From positions 1 through 64,000 of the forward strand of contig NZ_JAGIZA010000006.1 of NCBI RefSeq assembly GCF_017813365.1: 64,000 nt of DNA. Direction: 5' to 3'. This DNA comes from Roseomonas indoligenes. GTDB taxonomy: Bacteria; Pseudomonadota; Alphaproteobacteria; Acetobacterales; Acetobacteraceae. Made by a program: the position numbers and the translations under genes. The notes under the pieces were generated by a model that was given only the letters and a program-made list of their open reading frames with translations, ran no database searches and was not told the origin of the DNA. Positions 63,931 through 64,000 of the stretch are shown piece by piece. Position 1 is the stretch's first letter. Each line of letters opens with the position of its first letter.

Positions 63931-64000
63931 ATGGAAGGATTCGCGGCAGCTGCCCCGAGCCAGCCACGATCACCCAGAACAGATTGCTTTCGCCCTTCTG

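Overview
The window is GC-rich, densely coded DNA from an alphaproteobacterium, most likely a member of the Acetobacteraceae close to Roseomonas. The evidence is the alphaproteobacterial general stress response set (PhyR, NepR, EcfG-type sigma factors, HisKA_2 kinase), the pst-phoU-phoB order and the branched-chain amino acid and tricarboxylate-type solute-binding proteins. The genus is an inference. No rRNA, CRISPR array, integrase, transposase or prophage was seen.

Layout. 1-4.9 kb: an initiator tRNA with terminator, then a tripartite EmrA/EmrB/outer-membrane efflux operon. 4.9-13.1 kb: an SbmA-type ABC exporter and small stress proteins (DUF1328, CsbD), phyR, two ECF sigma factors, nepR, a sensor kinase, and DUF883 and holin-like membrane proteins. 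13.2-18.7 kb: pstSCAB-phoU-phoB behind a Pho box, with no phoR. 18.8-29.5 kb: a chemosensory cluster (MCP, CheA, double CheW, CheR, CheB, an extra receiver) interleaved with an RsbU/RsbV/RsbW-type partner-switching trio; this is the most unusual system here. 29.6-40.5 kb: RraA-like and thioesterase genes, then a class II aldolase, two amidohydrolases and a complete Dpp/Opp-type ABC importer in one operon. 40.5-48.9 kb: an Fe-ADH, a DUF4394 protein, an EAL protein, secD-secF followed by a TctC-like protein, and a Gfo/Idh oxidoreductase. 49-50.5 kb: rcnR-rcnA nickel/cobalt export. 50.5-55.6 kb: CoA-transferase subunits, an EPMKPM-repeat protein, an exported alpha-toroid protein, a flavin reductase, a stress-type membrane protein and a 19-codon ORF with a very strong ribosome binding site. 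55.6-61.9 kb: livHMGF with two tandem livK paralogues. 62-64 kb: an NADPH:FMN reductase, a SnoaL-like protein and a lower-confidence tail.

Two cross-window observations stand out. First, a promoter-like element GGCAAC-N16/17-CGTT lies at the right distance and orientation upstream of DUF1328, csbD and the 54.4-kb membrane gene, with a one-base variant upstream of DUF883. It is probably the local form of the EcfG promoter. Second, the Che cluster carries a receiver-PP2C phosphatase, a STAS protein and an RsbW-type kinase, so CheA may control a partner switch rather than a flagellar motor; no flagellar gene is present.
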